A stretch of DNA of 64,000 bases. It comes from Erythroxylum novogranatense (taxonomy: Eukaryota > Streptophyta > Magnoliopsida > Malpighiales > Erythroxylaceae). Below, one piece after another: positions 24,138 to 34,765 of the stretch; the first letter of the stretch is position 1; the number at the start of each line of letters is the position of its first letter. The position numbers and the translations under genes were made by a program. The stretch spans positions 48,897,414 to 48,961,413 of the forward strand of contig CM057230.1 in assembly GCA_029891385.1 (NCBI GenBank). Reading direction: 5' to 3'. The notes beneath the pieces are model-generated. The model was not told the DNA's origin. It worked only from the letters and a program-made list of their open reading frames with translations, and searched no databases.

Positions 24138-24317
24138 TAATCGAAATAGGCTGCTATGGCCAAAAGAATCCTGATGGACTTAAGCATGGCAACCGGAGAA
24201 AAAGTCTCCTCGTAGTCTATACCCTCCTTTTGAGTATAGCCTTTAGCTACCAATCTAGCTTTAAAGGTCTCTACCTTTCCATCCGATCCCCTTTTCCTTT
24301 TGTAGATCCATTTACAC
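24138..24317 (-). pseudogene. Copia reverse transcriptase, N-terminal piece
   Basis: The minus-strand frame reads [20 protein letters not shown] and [20 protein letters not shown], the finger region that precedes the MDVKTAFLNG motif in Copia reverse transcriptases. It is cut off at 24137 by the LTR insertion and is continued at 16306. The residues after DYEM in this frame come from the LTR. It joins the linker region at about 24317 through a frameshift. Confidence 0.9.
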
Positions 24318-24765
24318 CTATGGTTTTAGACACGGTGGTAGATCTACAAGGACCAGAACTTCATTAGTATACATAGAATCTATTTCCGATTCCATTTCCT
24401 TGAGCCATTTTCCTGCATCAACATCATTAATAGCCTGTGTATACGTAACGGGATCTGTTTCTTCTTGGTCTGAGATGGCAATTAAGCCTTCTCCTAAACC
24501 CAGATACCTATCTGGTTGTCTCACAACCCTCCCACTACGTCTAGGCACATCTTGATGTTCAGGTTGCACTTCTGATTCAACTCTTGAATCCATTTCGACA
24601 TCTTGTTCTGTCATATCCAAAACAACTCTTGGTTTGGATGAAATTGCTAACTCCTTTAGTACTACTTCACTTCTTCCTTTGTGATTTCTCACAAACTCTT
24701 CCTCTAAGAAATTTGCATTTGTCGACACAAATACCTTCCTACCATGAGGACTGTAAAAATAGTAC
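24318..24765 (-). pseudogene. Copia integrase-RT linker region
   Basis: A 136-codon minus-strand frame with the typical spacer of Copia polyproteins: an acidic stretch, then RRSGRVVRQPDRYLG, then DPVTYTQAINDVDAGKW and MESEIDSMYTNEV, which lead into reverse transcriptase. The frame ends early (DLPPCLKP) before the usual GCKW motif. The upstream join to integrase is also shifted. Confidence 0.85.
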
Positions 24766-24767
24766 CC

Positions 24768-25330
24768 TCAAGTTCCCGTAGGATATCCTACAAACAAACA
24801 TACTTCTGACCTTGGTTCCATCTTTGTGGATTCAGGCTTTAGAACATGGGCTGGACAGCTCCAAGTCCTCAAGTGCCTCAATGAAGGCACTCGGCCAGTC
24901 CACAACTCCCTAGGTGTTTTAAGCACCGATTTGGATGGAGCAAAGTTAAGAAGATATGTTGCCGTTTGTATGGCATATCCCCATAACGATTCTGGAAGGC
25001 TAACATAGGACATCATTGATCTTACCATTTCCAATAGAGTTCTATTTCTCCTCTCTGCTACACCAATCTGTTGAGGTGTACAAGGACCTGAAAAATTGGA
25101 AACAATTCCATTGTCAATTAAATATTGCTGGAACTCTCCAGATAAATACTCACCACCTCGATCTGATCGAAGCTGTTTTAATGGCTTGCCAAGTTGCTTC
25201 TCGACTTGACTTTGAATTCTTTGAACTTTTCAAAAGATTCACTCTTTTATGCATCAAATACAAATAGCCATGTCTTGAGTAATCATCTATAAAAGTTATG
25301 AAATATTCATAACCTCCTCTAGCTTATACA
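24768..25330 (-). pseudogene. Copia integrase, DDE core and C-terminal part
   Basis: Minus-strand motifs in order: FITFIDDYSRHGYLYLM (first Asp, about 25260-25310), LRSDRGGEYLSGEFQQYL (second Asp, about 25125-25180), GPCTPQQIGVAERRNRTLLE (Glu, about 25025-25085), then MMSYVSLPESLWGYAIQTA and the C-terminal PSLRHLRTW...VCLFVGYP. All three catalytic acidic residues are readable, but a frameshift lies between the first and second. The enzyme joins element DNA to the target, here with a 5-bp stagger as the TTTAG duplication shows. Confidence 0.88.
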
Positions 25331-25889
25331 TTCATGGGCCCACACATCAAGTATGTACCATGTCCAATGTGGATTCAAATCTATTTCCTTTAGAAGGAAA
25401 TGAGGCTTTGTCATTTTCCTTCAATACAAGATTCACAAGTGGGTAATGGATCACTATCCAAGCCCATAAGGATCCCATCCTTTACTAGCTGTCAAGTCTT
25501 TTCGATTGATATGACCCATCCTTAGATGCCACAGATACTTTGAATTAATGCTAGAGATATTGGATTGTCTTGGTTTTATCAATTACGTGGTGTTTAGTGA
25601 GCCTTTCATAGGTTCTATAAAAACAATCCCTATTTAATTATCGCTTCACAAATAAAATCCTTATTCTCATATATTGAAACAACCTTTTCAAAATATAAGG
25701 AATAGCAGATTTTATTAGACAAAAATAGAAATCATGTTCCTTACAATCATTAGCATGTAATAAACATCTTCCAAATATAACCTATGACCACTAGGAAAGT
25801 CCAAGATAACTACTCCCACGATTACTGCTGAAACATAGGAACCATCTGCTATCTTAACTTGAAACGGCCTTTAGGAAGTCTTTTCCTTT
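25331..25889 (-). pseudogene. Copia GAG-pre-integrase region
   Basis: YLWHLRMGHINRKDL at about 25490-25535 contains the two His of the zinc-binding HHCC domain that precedes integrase. The rest of the stretch is degraded, with stops in all frames near 25600-25850. Confidence 0.7.
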
Positions 25890-25990
25890 CTTGGAACCCT
25901 GCAAAGAATTACAAACATGGTTAGTGGCTCCTGAATCTAATATCCAAGTAGATAAATCTGCCACATTTCTAGTTCCTAACAAACTTAGGA
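25890..25990 (-). pseudogene. Copia aspartic protease fragment
   Basis: The minus-strand frame reads LGTRNVADLSTWILDSGATNH, with the DSGAT active-site motif of the retroviral-type aspartic protease that matures the polyprotein. It sits between gag and the pre-integrase domain as expected. The rest of the domain is not readable in one frame. Confidence 0.8.
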
Positions 25991-26778
25991 AGCCCATACC
26001 TTGTTTGCTTTTGAGGGACTCTAGGTAGGCTGGGCGGTTTCTTTTCGATGGCCCATCTCATCACAGTGGAAACACTTTCTTTTGATGTTCTCTTTGGCCT
26101 TCTTTTTCATAGGTTTGGCCTTGACCCATATTTGGGCATTCTTTTTCATTGGACCCTTCTTCTTTTCCTTGCCCTTACCATTGGGCTTAGAAGAAGAAGC
26201 TACATTAGCTTCTGGCCCATGAGCCTTAATATTCAATATTTCCTCCGTGCTCTGGAGGGTATTCATCAACTCACTCAGGTGTAATCCTTGCTTGTTGAGC
26301 TCATAGTCCAACTTAAACTGCTGAAAAGAAGAGTTTAAGCTATTGATGATCATAATCATCTGCGTGTCGCATCCATATCCGCCCAAGCATCTCGACCTCG
26401 GTGACCGCAGAGATTACCTTCATCATGTAATCCCTTTTGGTTCACGAGTTTCTGTCTCGAGATTATGAAAGGTTTGGATAGCTTTCACTCTTGCAGACCT
26501 AGTCCTCACACCAAACATCTCATGTAGGTGATGGACCATTACCTAGCAGTTTTCATACAAGCAATTTGCTTTTTGCAACATGCACCGACGAAGCGAAATA
26601 TAACACTTAGTAGTCTTGTCGACGATACGCCAACGCTCATGTTGTTGGACTTGCTCGGAGTTGCATCTCCACTTAGAGGTGTAGGCTCATTTTCAGTTAA
26701 CACCCATGAAATACGTTCATATTGAAGAACAATGTCAAGGTTACGTCTCCATTCATTAAACTTGTCTCCATTTTCCAA
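25991..26778 (-). pseudogene. Copia gag (UBN2 type) with zinc knuckle, broken
   Basis: Two minus-strand frames: ENGDKFNEWRRNLDIVLQYER...WVLTENEP at 26540-26778 is the gag N-terminus, and INSLNSSFQQFKLDYEL...LSELMNTLQSTEE with a Lys-rich stretch and KCFHCDEMGHRKET at 26021-26386 is the C-terminal part. The knuckle keeps C-x2-C-x4-H but lacks the last Cys in this frame because of a local shift. No ATG opens the first frame at 26778 (the codon is TTG), and the ATG just upstream runs into stops. Gag would form the virus-like particle core. Confidence 0.85.
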
Positions 26779-28290
26779 TTTGTTATTAGTCGAGAAGCGG
26801 GGTGAGTGGATTCATTTTGTGGTTGATTATGTCCGAAAATATAAATTATTAAAACATGAGCATACTAGTCAATAATTTATGGAATTTTGTATAAAATCAT
26901 GATGCATGTATGCATGATGATAGATTTAACAAAACTTAAAAAATTAAAACATTATCTGACGGTTATTTTTCTTATCTATAATAGACTAAGTGACGGTGGA
27001 CCATCTTATCTATTAAAAGAAAAGCTGGGACCCTCCCACTCAAAAACTACCAAGCATCTCATGCTCAATTTTTAAGAAGCGTCTTAATTTGGTCCATACT
27101 TTTACCAACAGAGCTACGGTGGGCGGTTTATTGATAAAAATGTTGAGTGTATAACCATTTGATTCATTCACTAAAGATACCTACAAATCATGCCTCGGTG
27201 GGAGGTCACATTTGCTATCATTAAGTGGACTTATCCTTAAGGAGACCCAAACCATGCAAGATCTAGGATCCATGCCCTCCGATGGGGAGTAACACTTCAC
27301 CACATGCAAGCGGGCCATCATTTGGAGACCGTGGACTCTCACAGAGCATCCTCTCTCCTCAATCTTTTGGGCTTTAAGTTTTAAATACCATCTTGTCTAG
27401 ATGCAATTTATTATCCATCCTATATTGTTTCATTATATATCTCATACATAATGAATGCATGGCAAGGCCTAGGGTTGGCAATTTTCTAAATGACATGCAA
27501 TCACATAATATCACATATTACAAGCATTCATTTCTCCATTCATCACATGAACTAATAAAGCCACTTTTGATTGTCCATCCTAGAAACATAAAATAATTAC
27601 AAGCCTTTTAGGCCCAAAATATGCTTCTTCATCTTGGATCTTCCGCTTGAACTCTTCGCTAACATGATCCGCCCATTTAAGTAAACAAAATGTAATGGCA
27701 TTTATGAAATTAGAATTTTGTCATTTTGAAAATAAAATTCCAGCACTAGATTTTAGAAAACCAAATCTTTGTTTTGACAAAAATCCCAGCACTTGTTTTA
27801 TTAAAACCAAACTCATTTCATGAAAATTAAAAACAGCACTTAGTATTTTAGCAAAACCGAAATTGGATTCTTTGAAACAAAAAAACAGCACTTGTTTTCC
27901 AATCATAACTGAAATATGATTCATTGAAACAAAAATTCCAGCAACTTATTTTTCACAAAACTTATGCCAAAACACAAAGGATACACCAAAATTTTACCTT
28001 TCCATTTCTTCAATCCATGGCTGCTCCTTCTTCATCATTACATCAATTTGTACATTACAAAATCAAATAAAATAGAAAAAGAAACCAAGGAGGAAACATG
28101 GTGATGATAGACCACCCTCCTTGTTCTGACCAAATGAAGAAATCTTACTAGATAAAATTTAACTTCTATGGACAACCAAAAGAGCAACATATACCATATA
28201 TATTTCTATCACATAAAATATGCAATATACATAAAAGATTGTCAACCCATGCATCCACCATATAGGAACCGAAATCATGCATGAAAAACT
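26779..28290 (-). other. Copia 5' leader between LTR and gag
   Basis: About 1.5 kb without coding matches. Between 27720 and 27960 an AT-rich motif (CAGCACTTGTTTT...AAAACC) recurs four to five times with a spacing of 50-60 bp, possibly a packaging or leader repeat. The region around 27000-27370 has hairpin-like text but no recognisable RNA gene. Confidence 0.55.
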
Positions 28291-28301
28291 GCTCGATACC
28301 A
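28291..28301 (-). promoter_or_regulatory. Copia primer binding site
   Basis: The minus strand reads TGGTATCGAGC, 2 nt after the 5' LTR end ...ATCCAACA. It equals the initiator tRNA-Met site TGGTATCAGAGC with one A missing in the CAG. Confidence 0.8.
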
Positions 28302-28303
28302 AT

Positions 28304-30401
28304 TGTTGGATCGGAAAAAGAAAGCATGCTTAGTATGGAGAAACGATAGATTTCAAAACTTTTTAAGAAATCATCTTGCAGCGGAAGCAATATATCCAAA
28401 TCAAAATGCTAATCCATACATGATATGGTATAAGGATAATAAAACCAAGAACAAGATAAAAGGAATTACCGACTCCTTATTTCTGACGTTAAATCCTCAT
28501 TGCTTATCCTCTCCTTCTTATATCCAAATCCTTTGCCTTTGAGTCTTTTCCTTTAGCAATCTATCTTCTTCCTTGTTGTAGTATCCTCAACCAATTAGAT
28601 TTACCACTTGTTCTTCAAGGACAACTAGGTTAACAAAATCCTTTGGTGGGAAAGGAGAAGAAATATTTGGAGGAGATTTTCTTAGAAGAAGAAGAACCAA
28701 AATTGAAACTCTTTCAATTCTTTCACTTAGGAATTTCGGTTCTACCTTGCATGAAAGGAGAGAATGTCTAAAAACCATGCAAGAACCCTTTCTTACATCT
28801 GGATTTCGAAATATGCATGAATGGAAAGAGTGAGAGGCATCCAATGCATCACTTCTTACATTAATCACTCATCAAATAGCCAATAAATGAGACTTACTTC
28901 ATTTATCTTTAAAATGGCTATTTGAAAAGACCATAACCTATAATTGAATACCCATTTCGGTTTTGGCAAGAAGAAAGAAGGAAGATGGTCCATCTAATGC
29001 ACATCTTTCATCTTTAATCTAATGAATGCAAATAGGTTACATGCCAACATTAAAAGCCAACCATTAAACCATTTAATGGTAAGTTCATAACTCCATTTAA
29101 TAATGATGAACCATAATAAAGACCATCTTTATTTATTATTTTAATGTCAAATGTGTGGTTACACATCTAACCTAACACAATTTCGAAATTGCTTCTTCTC
29201 CATTTAAAAAATTGTTTTAATATAAATAATCTAATCAATTACATTAAACCAAAACAAGCCCATTTCTAAATGAACATATGGGCTTCCAATTAACCATTAA
29301 TTAGTATAAGCCCATCATTCAATTATGGACTTCTAAAGCCTCCAAACTACTTCTTACTTAGCTTGATAACCTTCCTTAAAGCCAAGTGGAGAATCTTATT
29401 GGACTTTGATAATTCAAGCTTCAATAAGCCCATAAATAATTCAATCTCATTGGAATTAATTCTAGCTTATTAACTAAATGTCATTCCACTAAAGACAATT
29501 AGTTGAACTCTTGAATTATTAAATATTATGAGAATATGTCCAGTTGCAAACCCTATTTAGAACCTTATTATAGCCATCCGCACAACAAAGGGTAAAATTA
29601 CCGTTTTGCCCTTATGTTGGTTTTTCCTTCTAGATCTCTCATTTTACTTTATATGGTGATTAACACATAAGATCTCATCTTAGTGTTAAGACTTGATGGG
29701 TAGCTAGTCCATCAAACTAATGGCGCGCTTTAATCACCAAATCTCCTTAAAACATCTGAAGAGATGATAACACTATAAACTCTTTATTTGAGTGAATGTT
29801 CCACGATACATGTTTCAATTAATAATTCCAACATGCGAACCTTGGATTAATACCTGTAAAAATCCATTCCGATCATATCAAAATTATAATGAAACACATA
29901 TGAGTTCATCACTCATCAAGATTGTGGTTCACAATAAGCGAATGCTTAAGTTGTATGTTTTAAGATTAAAGTAACGACCCACTTTATTCTTGAAAACATA
30001 CTTGATTCCAATTCATTTAATAGTGCCATTATCGATAGTCTACTACTATCATGATATGAAACTCATCTTTCCCTTTAAGTAAACTCCTTTACTTATATGG
30101 AGATAAATCGCAACACTACTGCCTAAACCATAATCAAACGACCAACTTGATTATTCAACTGTGAATCAATTAATTGATTCTAATAATATACATGTTTCCC
30201 ATACATCTCTATGTATATATATATTACTTACAAATGAATCTTGGTACCTTATGACCGGATATATAATGCTCATACAGATAAAACCAAACTCTTTTGTTTT
30301 ATTAATAATAAATATTTTATTACAAAGCTATGAATCAAGAAGATAAAGTTACATGTAAATACACTTGCTTTCCAGGGCACTATATTTACATAACTCCAAT
30401 A
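28304..30401 (-). mobile_element. Copia 5' LTR
   Basis: On the plus strand it runs from TGTTGGATCGG to ATAACTCCAATA (the last C of CAACA has become T). It aligns over its whole length with 12951-15053. Many of the few differences are at CAG/CTG: CCTGATACATG against CACGATACATG (about 14450/29803), and CATGCAGAAACTGG against CATGCGAACCTTGG (about 14481/29833). Confidence 0.92.
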
Positions 30402-30406
30402 TTTAG
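30402..30406. repeat. Target-site duplication, right (TTTAG)
   Basis: Partner of 12946-12950; marks the right border of the Copia insertion. Confidence 0.9.
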
Positions 30407-31301
30407 TTCATATTAAGATAAAAATGATAAAAAATAAGAAAGAATACAAGATAAAAAGAAAAAATTCTCATATATCCTGAAGTGAAAAGAATTAATTCTC
30501 ATATATCTTGAAATCTTGAAGTATTCAATTGAATCTTAATGAGGATCCCTTTCTATCTGTCCAAAGTCAATCCTCTCTTATCTTAAGATGCATCTAATTA
30601 AGCACTGTAATGACTACCCTCTTTTCACTTCTCTTATGTACCAGAAACCTTAATAATTTGGAAACTTTATAACTAATATGGATCTATAAAGGATTTGTGT
30701 TGGACTTATGTTTCTCTCCTTAAAAATCTCTAATTTTGTAAAATTCACTATTAACATGGGTCTGGAAAACAAATCTCTATTGGAATCAAGTTCTATTAAA
30801 ACCTAATTAAATAAGGATCCATATTAATTTCTCCAACTTCGCTCCAACTTGCTTGAATTTGTTCCTTTTTTATTAAGGAGCTAAAATAAGGACTAAAATA
30901 AAAATATAAGCCATATTAAGTACAAATCCTATACAAATCATCCAAACATAAGTAAATATTTGACTACTCTAGGAAAGAATTTAATATGCTAAAAATATAT
31001 TATAATAACCACTTATCAAATTTCCTATATTTACTTACCTTTAAATAAATAGATTTCATTGTTGTTAACTTAAATATTTGACTACTCTAGGAAAGAATTT
31101 AATAAATCTTTTGAATTATACAAGACTTTCATTATTTATTTAATTGCAAATTTCATCAATTTATAGTCACTTAACTACTTGAATCAAGTCATAAATCAAT
31201 TTAATTACACTATATGATCCTTCAAACCATAATTCAATCAACAAAATTCAACCTAAGTGAACATGAAGTAAATCACTTGTTAATATAGAATTCACGTACA
31301 A
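30407..31301. other. AT-rich DNA with a 33-bp direct repeat
   Basis: No gene recognised. A perfect 33-bp repeat (AAATATTTGACTACTCTAGG then AAAGAATTTAATA) lies at 30954-30986 and 31072-31104. This is the right half of the DNA into which the Copia element inserted. Confidence 0.5.
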
Positions 31302-31832
31302 TATACTAAATACACAAGAAGGGGGGTTGAATTGTGTAATCTTTTTGTGAATACAAAAACCTTTGATATTTCTTTGAAAAGAACTTTTTCAACTAATAAA
31401 TGAATATCAAAGATGTTATACTAAAATAGCTACATATTTAAATCGCAAATAACTTCTATATATTTGTCTAAGAATAAGAAAAATTAAAGTAAAAGGTTAG
31501 AAGATAGACACTGCAATTTTATACTGGTTCACCCCAAACCTTAGGCTACATCTAGTCCTCAAAGTTTTTTTGAGATTTCACTATACTTCTTCAATTTTAC
31601 AAGTATTCTTTCTTCCCTTCCAGAGCCTCTTCAGGTCTCATACACGAAATATTCTTTCTGCTATCTTAGCCTCTCCAGGCTCTTAGCCTTTTCTTTCTTT
31701 CACTAAAAGGATATTGTGAGATTTTTGTTACAGTAGATTTTGCTCTCTTGTATTGCACTTTAAATACAGAATTTTTCTTTGTAAGTAAAAACTTGAAATC
31801 TAAAAGATTGTTTAGTCTTTGATTATAACTAG

Positions 31833-31840
31833 TATTTATA
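31833..31840 (-). promoter_or_regulatory. TATA box of Copia-like LTR copy 2
   Basis: TATAAATA on the minus strand (GGCTATAAATACTAG), same position as 8919-8926 in copy 1. Confidence 0.5.
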
Positions 31841-31974
31841 GCCTAAGTCTCCAACTGCTTCTTGATAACTGCTTCTTGTTTCTTGTAGAAACCGTTATTC
31901 AATTGAGTCTTGTAACTAACTTCAATTGACTAACTGTCCGATGTACTAGAGTATCTTCATTTCTGTATCGTCTG

Positions 31975-32290
31975 TATTTTCCTGCTTCTTCTATGTTTTT
32001 CGTTTCTTTTGTATTTTTTTCCGCTTCTTCTGTGTTTTCTGCTTCTTCTGTGTTTTTTCGCTTCTTCTTTGTTTTTTCGCTTCTTCTGTGTTTTCCACTT
32101 CTTCTGTATTTTTTCGCTTCTTCTATGTTTTCCGCTTCTTCTATGTTTTTCAGCTTCTTCTGTGTTTTTCAACTTTTTCTGTGTTTTTCGCTTCTTCTGT
32201 GTTTTTCGCTTCTTTTGTGTTTTTCCGCTTCTTCTGTGTTTTCTGTTTTTTCTGTGTTTTTCAGCTTCTTTTGTGTTTTTCTGCACGCTT
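31975..32290. repeat. CTTCTTCTGTGTTTT minisatellite
   Basis: Roughly sixteen imperfect units of 18-21 bp (CGCTTCTTCTGTGTTTTT). Every strand and frame reads as low-complexity Phe/Ser/Cys or Lys/Arg/Glu runs, which explains the long but meaningless frames here. Confidence 0.9.
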
Positions 32291-32382
32291 AACACACTTA
32301 TCAAAACAGTTCATTTATTTTTAATATTATTATTATTTGATTGGCACCAAAATTAATAGACGTGAAGTCTTCTTGATTTAAC

Positions 32383-32757
32383 GGAACATTCATGAGAAAG
32401 ATGCTTCAACTTTCAAACATTTTTATAACTAATATGTGCTTGATTGATTATATATTTACTCCTTAATACTTGGTGATTATCTTATGATGTGCTTTAGATA
32501 CTTATTTTGGTTCATATATTGTTTTAGGAATAAGTTGCAAGTAGAAGAACCAAAATGGGCTAAAAACACATCCTTGGAACCATCCTCTTGATGTTCAAAC
32601 TTATTTGTCTCAGTAGAACAAGAAGGAGATGAATTAAGGTGGAGATGGGACAAGAAAATGAAAGAAATGAAGTTCCTGCAACCTACACGATCAAGCATGG
32701 AACTATGTAACTCTCTGGAACTATGTAGGATCATTTTAGAACTTGCTGTAACATACC
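32383..32757. other. Short unassigned stretch
   Basis: About 375 bp with no recognised gene, repeat or RNA, between the Copia-like LTR and the LTR start at 32758. A minus-strand frame of 103 codons crosses it but has no recognisable motif. Confidence 0.4.
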
Positions 32758-32958
32758 TGTAACATCCCGTTATCTCTGTTAAGGTCAAAATAGTAAATGT
32801 GAGAGATTCACAGAGAGATTAGAAATGTATGTCATGCTCATGCATTATGTGGTATGTTCATGTACATGAATATTGAGTCATTGCACATGAAAATGATTAT
32901 ACATGCATTCATTGACATTTCGGGTATAATTGTTTATAAATGTGAGTCTATTGAGAAA
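32758..32958 (+). mobile_element. Lineage A LTR, left-end fragment
   Basis: Starts TGTAACATCCCG exactly like the array LTR at 40839 and keeps CATGCATTCAT followed by a CGGGT block near 32905-32930. It is then interrupted at 32959 by a lineage B LTR start. Confidence 0.55.
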
Positions 32959-33162
32959 TGTTAGCCCCCAAGAATTTCTTCTTGATGAATAAGTATGATT
33001 TGCATTAATTATGAGGTCCTTATGAAATTTTGTAGAAAGTAATTACTATGTTGAAGTTAGAAAGATTATATGATATAGGTTGATTGGAATAAAGTATAAA
33101 GGTTATAAGAATGTTCAAAGGGTGTTTTTGGCAAGACCCTTAAGGTTAAAAAGAACATAAGC

Positions 33163-33170
33163 CTATAAGG
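33163..33170 (+). promoter_or_regulatory. Probable TATA box of truncated LTR
   Basis: CTATAAGG followed by AAGGGT; same block as at 8182 and 16666. Confidence 0.4.
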
Positions 33171-33859
33171 AAGGGTAAAAGGGGCTTTTTGGGCTCATTA
33201 AGGGTAGAAATGAAAGAAAGAAATGTAGTCTTGCTTTTTAAGAAGGGGGAAGCATGAATTCAGAGAGAGAAAGAGAAATTAAGAAAGAAAAAGAAGAGAA
33301 TTTCAGTGGTTGAGAGAAAAGAAAAGAATTGAGCTAGGGTTGACTTCTTAGTCTTGAGAGAGATTTTGAAGTGGGTCAAGAAGAAAAAAATGAAGAGGGA
33401 GAGAAGAGCTTCAAATTGAGCTAAAGGTCCCTTCATTTGGAGAAGAATTAAGGTAAGATCATTTAAATCTTTTGGAATTTTGGAAGAGTTTTAGATCATG
33501 GAGTTAGGAAATATATGAGTTTAAGTATTCTAGAACCAATTTTAGTGATTGGACGTTGTAGGATTTTTCTATTTGAAAACCCTATTGAGTTGAGGTTTGA
33601 GAGTTGAATGAAGTCAATTAGTAGCTGAATGGTTATACTCCGGATTTTCCAAATTTGCACAATGCAAAATTTAAAGTCTTCCTTAAGGGTAAATTTTGTG
33701 TTCTGACTTTAGGAAAAAATCTAGTTTAATCTAGGATAAATTTGACAAAGTTGTCTTCCAGAAAGATGTAACTCATCTTTCTAGCTTTCCAACGGTATAT
33801 AATATGAAATTTTAGACATCGGAGTCGAAAATTATGATCTTTATGAGTGGAGTTGCTCA

Positions 33860-34030
33860 GGAGTGTAATCTGCTTCATCTTAAGAGTCGCTTCATCTTAA
33901 GTTGACTTTGCTTCGTGTTAAGAGTCGCTTCGTCTTAAGTTGACTCTGCTTCGTCTTAAGAGTCGCTTCATCTTAAATTGACCGTCTGCTTCTTCTTAGG
34001 TTGACTTTCTGCTTCATCTTATATTGACTG
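33860..34030. repeat. Tandem repeat in the LTR variable site
   Basis: Imperfect units mixing GCTTCATCTTAAG, AGTCGCTTCGTCTTAAG and TTGACTCTGCTTCGTC, total about 170 bp, placed directly after the anchor 'gtcgaaaattatgatc'. It is unrelated in sequence to the repeats found after the same anchor in other LTRs. Confidence 0.75.
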
Positions 34031-34765
34031 AAAATTTTTCTGGTCCAACTTTAACCCTATATATGATAGAATTTGTCTTCAAGGTCTTCATGAAAGTTGT
34101 AGATCTCGAAGTTCTATTCAAAATAATCCAAATAACACCTTGATCAGTTACCTATAGCGAAAGTTATGCTAGTTGCCTCGAAATAGGTTCAATATGATTG
34201 AGGATAGAACCTTGTTTGATTCTTTTAGCCATAACTTTGTCATCCGATCTCCAAATGGAGTGATTCTTAGACCAATATATTCCTAACACATATTTCTATC
34301 TCTCCATAAAAATTGGTAGCATTATGAATTGATTTGAAAAAGTTTGATTGAAGGAAATTTAGGGAATCTGTTGGAATAATATGAACTGGTATGATTTCAC
34401 TGAGCATGATCTGGTATTTCAGTTATGTCTTGATCTACAGACATCCAAATGAGATGCTCTTTAATTTGAAATAAACTAGAGACATAAGTATACAAATCAT
34501 ATGAGAAGTGGAACTGTGATTCAGTATCTAAGATGGTTAATTTCTGTATGTAAGTTGTGTATAATACACTATTTTTGAATATGAATAGTCTGAAAATATT
34601 TGAGGCATATCTTCCAAATTACTAAACCAAATTGAGTGATTTTAGTGTCAATAGAAACATAAGACATAGAGGAAAAATGTTCTCAAAGGGAGTATTGCCA
34701 AATTACTTCTTTTTCATTGTCAAATGATTAAGAAAAGTAGACCAAAAAGTCAGTTTTTGGGAGAA

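Larger units (their letters stand above)
12951..30401 (-). mobile_element. Ty1/Copia retrotransposon, complete but broken and nested
   Basis: Two LTRs of 2103 and 2098 bp enclose, in minus-strand order, leader, gag, protease, GAG-pre-integrase, integrase, reverse transcriptase and RNase H. This is the Ty1/Copia order, with integrase before reverse transcriptase. TTTAG target duplications flank it. A foreign block of 7821 bp plus its duplicated 5 bp splits the reverse transcriptase, leaving a Copia element of about 9.6 kb. The LTR pair is very similar, so the insertion is fairly recent. The reading frame has many short frameshifts, many of them at CAG/CTG positions, so some may be sequence errors. 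Confidence 0.92.
31302..32382 (-). mobile_element. Copia-like LTR, copy 2
   Basis: Aligned with 8394-9362 from TATACTAAATACACAAGAAGG to CACCAAAATTAATAGACGTG, with the same leader blocks (ACTGGTTCACCCCAAACC, CTCTTCAGG) and TATA box. The tandem repeat in the middle differs. It has no adjoining internal region or clear target duplication. Copy 1 starts TGTTAAG on the minus strand; here the same end reads CCGTTAAATC, so the terminus is mutated or cut. Confidence 0.55.
32959..34765 (+). mobile_element. Lineage B LTR, truncated
   Basis: Begins TGTTAGCCCCCAAG, like 16312. It has the CTATAAGGAAGGG promoter block at 33163-33170, a donor GAATTAAG|GTAAGATC near 33453, the anchor 'ctttccaacggtat...cggagtcgaaaattatgatc' near 33780-33845, a tandem repeat, then the 'agttgtagatctcg' sentences. 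It lacks the TGTTACCCAC...CACCCCC block and the LTR 3' end. It runs into Gypsy integrase sequence at about 34766, so this is a deletion derivative. Confidence 0.6.

Noticed and set aside
31957..32356. Overlapping frames of 78-115 codons, Lys/Glu-rich or Phe/Ser-rich
   Set aside because: All are readings of the CTTCTTCTGTG minisatellite in different frames and strands.
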